A stretch of 64,000 bases of DNA, from positions 186,001-250,000 of the forward strand of contig NZ_JAOEFX010000005.1 of the NCBI RefSeq assembly GCF_025421775.1, read 5' to 3'. Positions 56,379-64,000 of this stretch are shown piece after piece. This DNA comes from Paenarthrobacter aurescens. Lineage in GTDB: Bacteria; Actinomycetota; Actinomycetes; Actinomycetales; Micrococcaceae. Position 1 is the stretch's first letter, and every line of letters begins with the position of its first letter. The notes beneath the pieces were generated by a model that was not told the DNA's origin, ran no database searches, and worked only from the letters and a program-made list of their open reading frames with translations. A program made the translations under genes and the position numbers.

Positions 56379-57931
56379 GCCTGAAGTGGCGTCTACTCCT
56401 TAATGGATTCAAACGCAGTCCGTGGCAGTTGGTTGGCATGGCCTTGGGACTGCTTTACGCGTTGGGATTGTTGGTCCTCCTGGTTGGAGGCCTCATAGCG
56501 CTGCGGTGGGCTGATCCGGAGATCGCCCACACCGTGGTGGTATTGGGTGGAGCGGCCACTGTCCTGGGCTGGGCAATCATCCCACTCGTAGCTTCGGCAG
56601 CGGATATGACGTTGGATCCCGCACGGTTCACTACGTTCGCCATACCGCCCAAGCAACTCCTGACGGGCCTTGCCTTGGCAGGATTCATCGGCATCCCCGG
56701 TTTGGCCACATTGATTGCCGCCTTGGGGACCGTTGGAACCTGGTGGCGAAATGTTCCTGCCGTGGCCGGGGCGCTGCTGGGTGCTGTCCTGGGTGCCGTC
56801 ACGTGCATAGTGCTGTCCAAAGTAGTGACGACGGCGACTGCCGGCTTGGCCGCATCGCGGCGCTTCAAGGACGTGAGCAGCATTATCGTCTTCATACCCC
56901 TGGTGCTGCTTGGACCCATCATGGTAGGTGTCATTGACGGCGTGCGCGGCAGCGCGGACTACCTCCCGGTGCTTGCGCGCAGCGTGTCGTGGACACCGCT
57001 TGGTGCCGCGTGGTCGCTGGGTGGGGACCTTGATTCAGGAGATGTTGCCGCAGCTGGACTGAAGCTCCTGATCTCGGCAGCCACTATCGCCGGTCTTCTT
57101 CTCTGCTGGCATGTGCTGCTGAAGCGCGCTTTGGTGACGCCCCCTTACTCCGGAGGATCGGCCCGGAAGGGTGGGAAGCTTGGATTGTTTGGCTTGCTTC
57201 CGGGAACTCCTGCCGGAGCCGTTGCTGCCCGTGCTTTGATTTATTGGTTGAAGGATCCACGGTATGCGGCGTCCTTGGTGATTGTTCCGTTGTTCCCTGT
57301 TCTTTTCTTCTTCAGTGGCTCGCAGGGCGGCGGCTACGGCTTGCTCATGATCCTTGGACCGTTGACCGCTTTCGTCATGGCATGGTCCATTTGCGCTGAT
57401 GTCTCGTATGACAACACCGCTTTTGCACTTCATCTTGCGGCGGGTGTCCGGGGAGTCGATGACCGGCTTGGACGCGCCCTGGCATGCCTGGCCATATCGC
57501 TTCCAATAGTGGTGGTCTTCACCATAGGACCGCTGTTCGTCACGGGGGATTGGCAGTGGCTGCCCAACCTGCTGGGCTTGTCCATGGGAACGCTTTTCAC
57601 TGGGTTGGGGCTCTCCTCGGTCATTTCGGCCCGCTACAACATTGCAGTGCCTTTGCCCGGTGATAGCCCCTTCAAGAAACCGCCGGGAAACGTCGCCCAA
57701 ACCCTGGCCGTCCAGGCGGTGGGAATGGGTGTCCTGGCCCTCCTGTTGGTGCCGGAGCTTGTCCTTGTGGCTGTCCAGGCTTTTACCGGCGGACCCGAAG
57801 CCGGCTGGATCAACCTGGTGGCAGGTCCGTTGCTGGGCGTCATCCTGTTCGTCGTGGGCGTACGTCTCGGTGGAAAATGGTTGGACGCGCGGGGTCCGGA
57901 AATGTTCGCCCAACTCAGCGTGAACCGCTGA
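56360..57931 (+). CDS. ABC exporter permease protein
   Basis: A 523-residue membrane protein with about twelve hydrophobic segments, for example residues 18-45 (LVGMALGLLYALGLLVLLVGGLIAL), 52-72, 98-118, 130-150, 165-185 and a C-terminal cluster to about residue 510. No nucleotide-binding motif is present, so it is the membrane half of the transporter whose ATPase gene overlaps it by 19 bases. GGAGGGG five bases before ATG 56360 supports this start over an upstream in-frame ATG at 56225. It resembles the YhaP/ABC-2-like permeases of actinobacteria; the cargo is unknown. Confidence 0.82.
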   Translation: MVAHLLSLKWRLLLNGFKRSPWQLVGMALGLLYALGLLVLLVGGLIALRWADPEIAHTVVVLGGAATVLGWAIIPLVASAADMTLDPARFTTFAIPPKQLLTGLALAGFIGIPGLATLIAALGTVGTWWRNVPAVAGALLGAVLGAVTCIVLSKVVTTATAGLAASRRFKDVSSIIVFIPLVLLGPIMVGVIDGVRGSADYLPVLARSVSWTPLGAAWSLGGDLDSGDVAAAGLKLLISAATIAGLLLCWHVLLKRALVTPPYSGGSARKGGKLGLFGLLPGTPAGAVAARALIYWLKDPRYAASLVIVPLFPVLFFFSGSQGGGYGLLMILGPLTAFVMAWSICADVSYDNTAFALHLAAGVRGVDDRLGRALACLAISLPIVVVFTIGPLFVTGDWQWLPNLLGLSMGTLFTGLGLSSVISARYNIAVPLPGDSPFKKPPGNVAQTLAVQAVGMGVLALLLVPELVLVAVQAFTGGPEAGWINLVAGPLLGVILFVVGVRLGGKWLDARGPEMFAQLSVNR

Positions 57932-57972
57932 TCGCGTAACAACCATGCCCATAGGTGGGACATGGGATAACC

Positions 57973-57984
57973 TCTGTTGACAGA
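57973..57984 (+). promoter_or_regulatory. Possible promoter and operator before nagB
   Basis: TTGACA (57977-57982) is a consensus -35, but its 17-bp-spaced -10 (TTACCA) is weak. It sits inside the palindrome TCTGT-TG-ACAGA (57973-57984), which could be a repressor site over the -35. Confidence 0.35.
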
Positions 57985-58020
57985 TAGCTCTGAAGATCCT
58001 TACCAAGAAAGGCCGTGACG

Positions 58021-58803
58021 ATGGAAGTTGTCATTCTCCCTGGCACCAAACAGATCGGTGCGCTTGCAGCCGATGCCATTGAGGCGCTGGTCCGCCGTAA
58101 GCCCAACGCCGTACTGGGGTTGGCTACAGGATCTTCCCCGCTGCCGGTCTATGACGAGTTGGCCCGCCGCTACGATGCCGGTGGACTGGACTTCAGCCAG
58201 GCCCACGGATTCGCCTTGGACGAGTACGTTGGCCTCGAAGCCGGGCATCCGGAATCGTACCGTGAGGTGATCCGGCGCGAGTTCACCAACCGCGTGAACA
58301 TCAAGCCTGAGAACGTCCATGGGCCTGACGGGGCGGCGGCGGACCTGGAGGCAGCCTGCCAGGCATACGAAGACGCCATCAAGGCCGCAGGCGGAGTTGA
58401 TCTCCAGATCCTGGGCGTCGGCACTGACGGGCATATTGGCTTCAACGAGCCCGGCTCTTCCCTGGCCTCCCGTACGCGCATCAAGACGCTGATCGAGCAG
58501 ACGCGCAAGGACAATGCGCGCTTCTTCGACAGCATCGACGACGTCCCCCACCACGTAGTGACGCAGGGACTGGGAACCATCATGGATGCACGCCACGTTG
58601 TGCTTGTGGCCACAGGGGCCCAGAAGGCGCAGGCTGTCCGGGACTTCGTCGAAGGGCCCGTAGCTGCCATTTGTGCAGCGTCCATCCTGCAAATGCACCC
58701 GCACGCCACGATTTTGGTGGACGAGGCGGCCGCATCATCGCTGAAGCTGGCTGATTACTACCGGCACACGTACGACAACAAGCCGGAGTGGCAGGGCATC
58801 TAG
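58021..58803 (+). CDS. nagB: Glucosamine-6-phosphate deaminase
   Basis: A 260-residue enzyme that isomerises and deaminates glucosamine-6-P to fructose-6-P, feeding amino sugars into glycolysis. Motifs are LGLATGSSPLPVYDEL, FALDEYVGLEAGHPESYRE, the GVGTDGHIGFNEPGSSLASRTR block with catalytic Asp/His/Glu, and HPHATILVDEAAASSLK. The allosteric GlcNAc-6-P site of E. coli NagB is not certain here. ATG 58021 follows AAGAAAGG; an in-frame GTG six bases earlier is the alternative. NagA lies about 10 kb away. Confidence 0.95.
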   Translation: MEVVILPGTKQIGALAADAIEALVRRKPNAVLGLATGSSPLPVYDELARRYDAGGLDFSQAHGFALDEYVGLEAGHPESYREVIRREFTNRVNIKPENVHGPDGAAADLEAACQAYEDAIKAAGGVDLQILGVGTDGHIGFNEPGSSLASRTRIKTLIEQTRKDNARFFDSIDDVPHHVVTQGLGTIMDARHVVLVATGAQKAQAVRDFVEGPVAAICAASILQMHPHATILVDEAAASSLKLADYYRHTYDNKPEWQGI

Positions 58804-58807
58804 ACGG

Positions 58808-58820
58808 TAAGATGTTTGGC
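58808..58820 (+). promoter_or_regulatory. Leaderless-type promoter of the DUF3039 gene
   Basis: TAAGAT (58808-58813), seven bases, ATG 58821, immediately after the nagB stop. Confidence 0.5.
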
Positions 58821-59150
58821 ATGACTACGCTTCCTCCGGATCCATTCGAAAACGACCCCATGCGCGAGCTTTCCGGAGCCGGAACGTCCACTTCCACCAT
58901 TGAGCGCGAGGAAACGCGCCAGGAAGTGGAACCCGGCGATCGCGAGCGGTTCTCGCATTATGTCCGCAAGGAAAAGATCATGGAGTCGGCCCTGAGCGGC
59001 GAGCCCGTCATTGCCCTGTGCGGCAAGGTCTGGACGCCGGGACGCGATCCCAAGAAGTTCCCGGTCTGCCCGGAGTGCAAAGAGATCTATGACGGACTCC
59101 GCCCCGGCAATGACGGCGGAAAAAACGGCGGCCCGGGCAACTCCAAGTAG
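58821..59150 (+). CDS. DUF3039 family protein
   Basis: A 109-residue actinobacterial protein. The core is RERFSHYVRKEKIMESALSG followed by the probable zinc ligands in ALCGKVWTPGRDPKKFPVCPEC (Cys, then CPxC). A Gly-rich tail follows. The Cys spacing suggests a zinc ribbon, but no function is known to me. It precedes a DEAD/DEAH helicase gene by 112 bases, an arrangement I recall in other actinobacteria, so a shared nucleic-acid role is possible. The start fits a leaderless mRNA. Confidence 0.85.
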   Translation: MTTLPPDPFENDPMRELSGAGTSTSTIEREETRQEVEPGDRERFSHYVRKEKIMESALSGEPVIALCGKVWTPGRDPKKFPVCPECKEIYDGLRPGNDGGKNGGPGNSK

Positions 59151-59262
59151 TGGGTGGGAAGAGAACACAGGTCCCTTCTGATCGTCACCGCTTTGTGGTC
59201 CGCTTTGGCGTGCCCGGAGGCTGGGGAAATATCATCGCTGCCGTCAGGCCGGGGGAGTCCGC

Positions 59263-61038
59263 ATGACAGAAACACTTTTTGGTGGTCCATCCCTGCCTCC
59301 GGCGTACCCGGAACGGGCCGCATGGGGCACGGCGCCCAAACTCCGTGCCTGGCAGCAGGAGGCGCTTGACCTCTACATGAACCGCAACCCGAAGGACTTC
59401 CTGGCCGTCGCGACCCCCGGTGCAGGCAAGACCACCTTCGCGCTGCGCATCGCCACGACGCTGCTGGACAGCGGAGTGGTCAACCGCATCACCATCGTCG
59501 CCCCTACCGACCACCTGAAAAGGCAGTGGGCAGATGCGGCAGCGAAAGTTGGCATCGCCATTGATCCCAACTTCAAGAACTCCGACGGCCAACACGGCCG
59601 CGGATTTGTGGGTGTGGCCGTCACGTATGCGCAGGTAGCGAGCAAGCCCATGCTGCATCGCGCGAAGACTGAAGCGGCCCGGACGCTGGTGATCCTGGAC
59701 GAGATCCACCACGGTGGCGAAGCGCTCTCCTGGGGAGATGGGCTGCGTGAGGCGTTCGATCCCGCTGCGAAGCGTCTCTCGTTGACGGGTACTCCGTTCC
59801 GTTCGGATACCTCGCCCATTCCATTCGTTGAATACGCTGAGGACCGCGACGGCATCCGCCGTTCCAAAGCTGACTACACCTACGGGTATGGCAACGCCTT
59901 GCGGGACCATGTGGTCCGCCCCGTCCTGTTCATGGCCTACTCCGGCCAGATGCGCTGGCGGACCAGTGCCGGCGATGAAATGGCGGCTTCCCTGGGTGAA
60001 GCTGCCGTGACCAAGGACATTACCTCCCAGGCGTGGCGGACTGCGTTGAACCCCACAGGGGAGTGGATTCCTGCCGTCCTGGCTGCGGCGGACAAACGCC
60101 TCGGCGAGGTAAGGCGTACGGTGCCGGACGCCGGCGGGTTGGTCATTGCGACGGACCACGACGACGCCCGCGCCTATGCGGGCCAGCTCAAGAAGATCAC
60201 AGGGCAGTCGCCCACGGTGATTCTCTCGGACGATTCCAAGGCCTCCAGCAAGATCGAGGAATTCTCCGCGGGCGACCAACGCTGGATGGTGGCTGTCCGC
60301 ATGGTGTCTGAAGGCGTCGACGTCCCACGCCTTTCGGTGGGCGTGTACGCCACGTCCACCTCCACGCCGCTGTTCTTCGCCCAGGCCGTAGGCCGTTTTG
60401 TGCGTGCCCGCAAGAGGGGCGAGACGGCGTCGGTATTCCTTCCGTCCGTGCCGCCGCTGATGATCCTTGCCAACACCATGGAAGCTGAGCGGGACCATGC
60501 CCTGGACCGCCCCGAGAAGGACGACGACGGACTCTTCAGTCCCGAAGAGAACCTCATGGCGGAGGCCAACCGCGAGGACAAGGCCTCGGACGAGCTCACC
60601 AAGGGCAAATTCGAAGCGTTGGACTCCCAGGCGTCTTTCGACCGCGTCCTCTTCGACGGCGGCGAGTTTGGCACGGGCGCCGACATTGGTTCTGATGAAG
60701 AGCTGGACTTCCTGGGCATCCCCGGCCTCCTGGACGCCGAGCAGGTGGGAACGCTGCTGCGTCAACGCCAGCACGAACAGCAGTCGCGCAAGAAGCGGCA
60801 ATCGCCGTTGGCGGCTGCGGCCTCTCCGGCCGTACCCGACCACCGCATGCTCATGGACCTTCGAAACGAACTTGCCAAGAACGTCGCTGCCTGGGCTGCA
60901 CGTACCGGCACGCCGCATGGGGTTGTCCATACCAAGCTGCGCGAAGTGTGTGGTGGCCCGGCTGTGGCGCAGGCGAACGAGGAGCAGCTGCAGGCACGCC
61001 TGCGCAAGTTGCAGGACTGGTTCATCGGCAGGAAGTAG
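59263..61038 (+). CDS. DEAD/DEAH-box superfamily 2 helicase (RadD/SSL2-like)
   Basis: A 591-residue helicase. Motif I is ATPGAGKTTFALRIA (about residue 49), motif II is DEIHHGGE, motif III is LSLTGTPFRSDT, and motifs V-VI lie in MVSEGVDVPRLSVGVYAT and FFAQAVGRFVRARKRG. The C-terminal 180 residues are helical and charged with no recognised domain. DEIH instead of DEAH is notable. It is probably a DNA-repair or branch-processing enzyme, but the substrate is unknown. ATG 59263 has GGGGGAG upstream. Confidence 0.87.
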   Translation: MTETLFGGPSLPPAYPERAAWGTAPKLRAWQQEALDLYMNRNPKDFLAVATPGAGKTTFALRIATTLLDSGVVNRITIVAPTDHLKRQWADAAAKVGIAIDPNFKNSDGQHGRGFVGVAVTYAQVASKPMLHRAKTEAARTLVILDEIHHGGEALSWGDGLREAFDPAAKRLSLTGTPFRSDTSPIPFVEYAEDRDGIRRSKADYTYGYGNALRDHVVRPVLFMAYSGQMRWRTSAGDEMAASLGEAAVTKDITSQAWRTALNPTGEWIPAVLAAADKRLGEVRRTVPDAGGLVIATDHDDARAYAGQLKKITGQSPTVILSDDSKASSKIEEFSAGDQRWMVAVRMVSEGVDVPRLSVGVYATSTSTPLFFAQAVGRFVRARKRGETASVFLPSVPPLMILANTMEAERDHALDRPEKDDDGLFSPEENLMAEANREDKASDELTKGKFEALDSQASFDRVLFDGGEFGTGADIGSDEELDFLGIPGLLDAEQVGTLLRQRQHEQQSRKKRQSPLAAAASPAVPDHRMLMDLRNELAKNVAAWAARTGTPHGVVHTKLREVCGGPAVAQANEEQLQARLRKLQDWFIGRK

Positions 61039-61056
61039 CCAACCTGCCCCCGACAT

Positions 61057-61105
61057 AGAGCATAAGAAAGGCGCCGCACATGTGCGGCGCCCTTTCTTAT
61101 GCTCT
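61057..61105. terminator. Bidirectional terminator between the helicase and pncA genes
   Basis: A long palindrome (61057-61080 with 61081-61105) has one bulged base. The stem AGAGCATAAGAAAGG...CCTTTCTTATGCTCT supplies a T-rich descending arm on either strand. It lies between convergent genes. Confidence 0.88.
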
Positions 61106-61118
61106 GGTGACTGGCATG

Positions 61119-61745
61119 TCAGTCACGCTCAACTTCGACGCCGGCCGCTTCCATCTCGTCGAACGCATCGGTGAGGTCGTCGGCGATTCCGGCCGTAAGC
61201 TCCGCGATGACCGTGGTGGTATACCCGGCCTGAATGGCATCCAAGGCCGTTGCCTTGACGCAGTAGTCCGTAGCGAGGCCCACCACTACCACTTCCTCGA
61301 CGTCATGGCTCTGCAGCCAGTCGTCCAAGCCGATTGCGTCCTCGTCGAGGACTTCGGCCACTGTCGCTCCTGCCTTGAGGTCACCGGAAGGCACGTCGTC
61401 TTCCGGCGCAAGGACCCCTTCGAATCCGGAGTACGCGGCTGTGTACTGCCCTTTGCGGAAATAGGCCTGGATGTACTCGGGGTCCAGGTCTTCGTGCAGT
61501 TCGGCGCCTTTGGTCCGGGCGCGGCAATGCGGAGGCCAGGAATCCACCATGTCCGGGTCGTCGGAAAAATGGTCTCCCGGTTCGATGTGCCAGTCCTGGG
61601 TGGCCACAATGTGGTCGAAGTGTTGCTGGTTGGCGTCCACGTACTCGGTGATGGCGCCGGCTACTGCTTCCCCACCTTCCACGGCCAGGGTGCCGCCTTC
61701 GCAGAAGTCGTTTTGGACATCGACGATGATCAGGGCCCGGGACAT
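61119..61745 (-). CDS. pncA: Nicotinamidase/isochorismatase-family hydrolase
   Basis: A 208-residue cysteine hydrolase that deamidates nicotinamide to nicotinate. The catalytic Asp is in IIVDVQNDFCEGG, the metal-binding segment is TQDWHIEPGDHF, the Lys is in FRKGQYTAAYSGF, and the nucleophile is the Cys of LATDYCVKATALDA. HCRARTKGAEL replaces the commoner HCxxGTxGAE. It follows pncB with a one-base overlap, so the two NAD-salvage enzymes are made together: PncA makes nicotinate, which PncB uses. Confidence 0.93.
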   Translation of the reverse strand: MSRALIIVDVQNDFCEGGTLAVEGGEAVAGAITEYVDANQQHFDHIVATQDWHIEPGDHFSDDPDMVDSWPPHCRARTKGAELHEDLDPEYIQAYFRKGQYTAAYSGFEGVLAPEDDVPSGDLKAGATVAEVLDEDAIGLDDWLQSHDVEEVVVVGLATDYCVKATALDAIQAGYTTTVIAELTAGIADDLTDAFDEMEAAGVEVERD

Positions 61746-63073
61746 CAGTTCTCCTCGTAGATGGTGGGAATGGCGGCCTCGCCGCGTTGCAGGCGATTCA
61801 CGACGGCGGGCAGTTCGGCCATGGTGGCGGCGTGCCTCTCCTTGGCGCGGACCACGCCTTCAGGTCCGGTCCATCCCGGCAGCACCTCGCCGTTCTTGAC
61901 GAATTGGTGAAGCAGCGCACGGTCGTTGCCATCGTCCTCCGGGCGGTGTCCAATGCCCACGACTTCCTGGGTGGCCCGTCCGCGGTCATTGAGTTTGCGG
62001 AGGGCGTATTTGCGTCCGCCCACGCTGGCCTTGTTCTTGGCGGCCTTGGCAACCGAGATGAACTCTCCGGCATCGTTGGTGCGGCTTACCAGCTTGTAGA
62101 CCATGCTGGCGGTTGGGGCGCCGGAGCCGGTGACCAGGGAGGTGCCAACGCCGTAGGAGTCCACCGGGGCGGACTGCAGAGCGGCGATGGCGAACTCGTC
62201 GAGGTCCGAGGTCACTACGATCCGGGTGTTGACGTTGCCGAGGTCATCGAGCATTTGCCTGACCCACTGCGCTTGCGCAATCAGGTCGCCGGAATCCAGC
62301 CGGACGGCCCCCAGCTTGTCGCCGGCAAGTTCGACTGCGGTGCGTACCGCAGTCTCGACATCGTAAGTGTCCACCAGCAAGGACGTGCCAGGGCCGAAGG
62401 CGGCGATCTGTGCTTCGAAGGCCTCGCGCTCGGTGTCGTGGAGCAGGGTGAAGGAGTGGGCCGCGGTGCCTACGGTCTTGATACCGTAACGTCGCCCGGC
62501 CTCCAGATTGGAGGTGCTGGCGAAGCCGGCGATGACAGCGGCGCGGGCGGCCGCCGTCGCGGATTCCTCCTGGGTGCGCCGGGAGCCCATCTCGATGCAG
62601 GGGCGGGTGCCCGCCGCTGAGGTCATCCGCGAAGCGGCAGAGGCGATGGCGCTGTCGTGGTTGAGGACAGACAAGATGAAGGTTTCCAGGATGCAGGCTT
62701 CGGCGAACGTGGATTCCACGATGAGGATGGGGGAGTTGGGGAAGTAGGCGTCACCTTCGGCGTAGCCCCAGATGTCGCCGCTGAATTTGTAGTCGGCCAG
62801 GTAGTCCAGGGTCTCCTGGTTGACCACTCTGTTTTGCTGAAGGAACGCAAGCTCGGCGTCGCCGAACCGGAAGTCGGCGATGCCCTCCAGCAGGCGTCCG
62901 GTGCCGCCCACCACGCCGTAGCGCCGGCCGTCAGGCAAGCGCCGGGCGAAGGCTTCGAACACCGAACGGCGATGCGCGGCGCCCGAATGCAAGGCAGCCT
63001 GAAGCATGGTCAGTTCGTAGTGGTCTGTGTACAAGGATGTTGCGGGGTGGTCCCACGACGTGGCTCTACTCAC
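61745..63073 (-). CDS. pncB: Nicotinate phosphoribosyltransferase
   Basis: A 442-residue enzyme that joins nicotinate and PRPP to give nicotinate mononucleotide. Features are LYTDHYELTMLQAALHSG at the N-terminus, the activation-site-like EMGSRRTQEESA, TSLLVDTYDVETAV, AVRLDSGDLIAQA, and VTSDLDEFAIAAL. GTG 63073 is the start, six bases after minus-strand TAGAGT, so the transcript is probably leaderless. It heads a two-gene operon with pncA and is divergent from clpS. Confidence 0.94.
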   Translation of the reverse strand: MSRATSWDHPATSLYTDHYELTMLQAALHSGAAHRRSVFEAFARRLPDGRRYGVVGGTGRLLEGIADFRFGDAELAFLQQNRVVNQETLDYLADYKFSGDIWGYAEGDAYFPNSPILIVESTFAEACILETFILSVLNHDSAIASAASRMTSAAGTRPCIEMGSRRTQEESATAAARAAVIAGFASTSNLEAGRRYGIKTVGTAAHSFTLLHDTEREAFEAQIAAFGPGTSLLVDTYDVETAVRTAVELAGDKLGAVRLDSGDLIAQAQWVRQMLDDLGNVNTRIVVTSDLDEFAIAALQSAPVDSYGVGTSLVTGSGAPTASMVYKLVSRTNDAGEFISVAKAAKNKASVGGRKYALRKLNDRGRATQEVVGIGHRPEDDGNDRALLHQFVKNGEVLPGWTGPEGVVRAKERHAATMAELPAVVNRLQRGEAAIPTIYEEN

Positions 63074-63110
63074 GAATTCACTCTAGTGCGAGCCGCCATA
63101 GAATGGACAG
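63074..63110. promoter_or_regulatory. Compact divergent leaderless promoter pair (pncB and clpS)
   Basis: The minus strand has TAGAGT (63080-63085) six bases before pncB GTG 63073. The plus strand has TAGAAT (63099-63104) six bases before clpS ATG 63111. The two -10 boxes are only 13 bases apart, so each -35 region must overlap the other gene's promoter. Confidence 0.6.
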
Positions 63111-63473
63111 ATGAGCCCTAGCGTTGCGTATGGCACGGACATCGATGAACGGACGAAAGCTGAAGAGCAGTCGTCCACCGATGTCCTGACAGCCCCTGAT
63201 ATCCCGTGGAACCTTGTGATCTGGAATGATCCCGTGAATCTGATGAGCTACGTGAGCTTTGTCTTCCAGAGCTACTTCGGCTATTCGGAGTCCAAAGCAC
63301 ACAAGCTCATGATGGAGGTCCATAAGAAGGGCCGGTCCATTGTGGCTCACGGCAGCAAGGAACAAGTGGAGCAGCACGCGGTGGCCATGCACGGATTTGG
63401 CCTCTGGGCCACGGTGGAGAAGGCCGCCAGCGGCAACGAAACACCCGGGAAGGGCGGCCGCCAGCGTGGCTAA
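63111..63473 (+). CDS. clpS: ATP-dependent Clp protease adaptor ClpS
   Basis: A 120-residue adaptor that delivers N-end rule substrates to ClpA/ClpC with ClpP. The conserved core starts at WNLVIWNDPVNLMSYVSFVFQ, with the DPVN loop, and continues with KAHKLMMEVHKKGRSIVAHG. The N-terminal 30 residues are a charged flexible tail and the last 14 a Gly/Lys-rich tail. The DUF2017 gene begins eight bases before its stop, which is the usual actinobacterial neighbour. Confidence 0.94.
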   Translation: MSPSVAYGTDIDERTKAEEQSSTDVLTAPDIPWNLVIWNDPVNLMSYVSFVFQSYFGYSESKAHKLMMEVHKKGRSIVAHGSKEQVEQHAVAMHGFGLWATVEKAASGNETPGKGGRQRG

Positions 63474-64000
63474 GGCATTCAAGTATGGACTCAAGGGCAT
63501 CACTGGATTCCTGGAACCGGCAGAGCGCGACCTCCTGAGGGGGTTGTTTGACGATGTCATTTCCATGTTGGAGCAGGACATCCGGGAGAACGAGGACCCG
63601 CTGGCAGCGCTGATCGGCCTGGACATGGACGTCAAGCAGCCGGGCGACAGGGCCCTTCTTCGGCTCCTGCCAAATGTCATGAAGGACGACGACGGCGGCT
63701 CGCTGGAGTTCCGGCAACTCACCGAACGCTCGGTGCGGGAAAACAAAATCGGTGCGCTGAGGGCTGCGGCCATGGGACTGGACAAGGACGAGCTGGTCCT
63801 GTCGCCCGAAGACTCCACCCGTTGGTCCATGGCACTGAACGACGTCCGGCTGGTGCTCGCCGAACGCCTGGATATCCGGGACGAAGCTGACGCGGAGCAC
63901 ATCCACAGCATGCAGGACTGGAGCCAGGCTGAGGACGTGGAGAGTTACCTTGCCCTGGTCTACAACTTCACGACGTGGCTCCAGGAGTCCTTGGTGCAGG
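63466..64000 (+). CDS. DUF2017 family protein (3' end outside the window)
   Basis: A GTG start at 63466 overlaps the clpS gene by eight bases and the frame stays open to the end of the window (178 codons). The protein begins AKAFKYGLKGITGFLEPAERDLLR and continues as a mostly helical, acidic sequence with LEFRQLTERSVRENKIGALR and WSMALNDVRLVLAERLDI. This matches, from memory, the DUF2017 proteins encoded after clpS in actinobacteria, whose function is not known. Coupling with clpS suggests a link to regulated proteolysis (inference). Confidence 0.85.
   Translation, partial: MAKAFKYGLKGITGFLEPAERDLLRGLFDDVISMLEQDIRENEDPLAALIGLDMDVKQPGDRALLRLLPNVMKDDDGGSLEFRQLTERSVRENKIGALRAAAMGLDKDELVLSPEDSTRWSMALNDVRLVLAERLDIRDEADAEHIHSMQDWSQAEDVESYLALVYNFTTWLQESLVQ

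Noticed and set aside
59185..61056. A 623-codon minus-strand frame opposite the helicase gene
   Set aside because: No motif is recognisable and the plus-strand helicase has intact motifs I-VI.

Overview
The window looks like chromosomal DNA of a high-GC Gram-positive actinobacterium of the Micrococcaceae, most likely Arthrobacter or Paenarthrobacter. This is inferred from gene content and order, not from a database search. The markers are: the block argS-lysA-hom-thrC-thrB-rho-prfA-prmC-sua5-glycosyltransferases-atp; a Rho factor with a long Arg/Asp-rich insertion; a DUF2550 gene after atpC; the actinobacterial mismatch endonuclease NucS; DUF3039 and DUF2017 genes; and many starts that look leaderless. 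I see no IS element, prophage, integrase or CRISPR array. It reads as core genome with some accessory redox, protease and envelope genes.

Layout. 1-2.8 kb: zinc ABC importer (substrate-binding protein, ATPase, permease) facing a Zur/Fur repressor. 2.9-7.2 kb: a metallo-beta-lactamase-fold hydrolase, then a divergent sulfur pair (Cds1-like cysteine desulfhydrase and a rhodanese), with a zinc alcohol dehydrogenase and a HIT protein joined to the rhodanese by ATGA overlaps. 7.2-13.6 kb: HrpA helicase, a WYL regulator, a small membrane protein and a GlxA-type regulator with a palindrome in front of it. 13.7-15.1 kb: an emfourin-like inhibitor with its protealysin-type M4 protease. 15.3 kb: tRNA-Arg(CCG). 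15.4-18.3 kb: a three-gene flavin electron-transfer operon (FMN-binding lipoprotein, ApbE flavin transferase, membrane RnfD/NqrB-like plus ferredoxin-reductase fusion).

18.5-25.0 kb: argS, lysA, hom, thrC, thrB (aspartate-family amino acids). 25.0-30.7 kb: rho with a structured leader, prfA, prmC and a Sua5-type tRNA modification enzyme. 30.7-33.8 kb: three envelope-glycan enzymes. 33.9-42.3 kb: the complete F1Fo ATP synthase operon with two AtpI/AtpZ-like genes and DUF2550. 42.3-46.1 kb: an esterase and an MprF-like aminoacyl-lipid synthase. 46.3-48.7 kb: cold-shock protein, nagA and nucS on the minus strand. 48.8-57.9 kb: a small CxxC protein, an alpha/beta hydrolase, an AI-2E family transporter, a large membrane protein of unknown role, a YbbN-like thioredoxin/TPR protein, an Old Yellow Enzyme and an ABC exporter. 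58.0-64.0 kb: nagB, DUF3039, a DEAD/DEAH helicase, pncB-pncA (NAD salvage), clpS and a truncated DUF2017 gene.

The most interesting signals are: (1) at least thirteen genes, on both strands, with a TAnnnT-type hexamer exactly 6-7 bases before the start codon, as expected for leaderless mRNAs; (2) a putative leaderless 19-codon His/Cys-rich ORF just upstream of the zinc transporter ATPase gene; (3) the extracytoplasmic flavin operon, whose FMN-attachment motif is degenerate; (4) a 120-bp nested palindrome between rho and prfA; (5) an ATP synthase epsilon subunit that appears to lack its C-terminal helices; (6) long perfect hairpins, including a 28-bp bidirectional terminator and a 15-bp perfect inverted repeat inside thrB.
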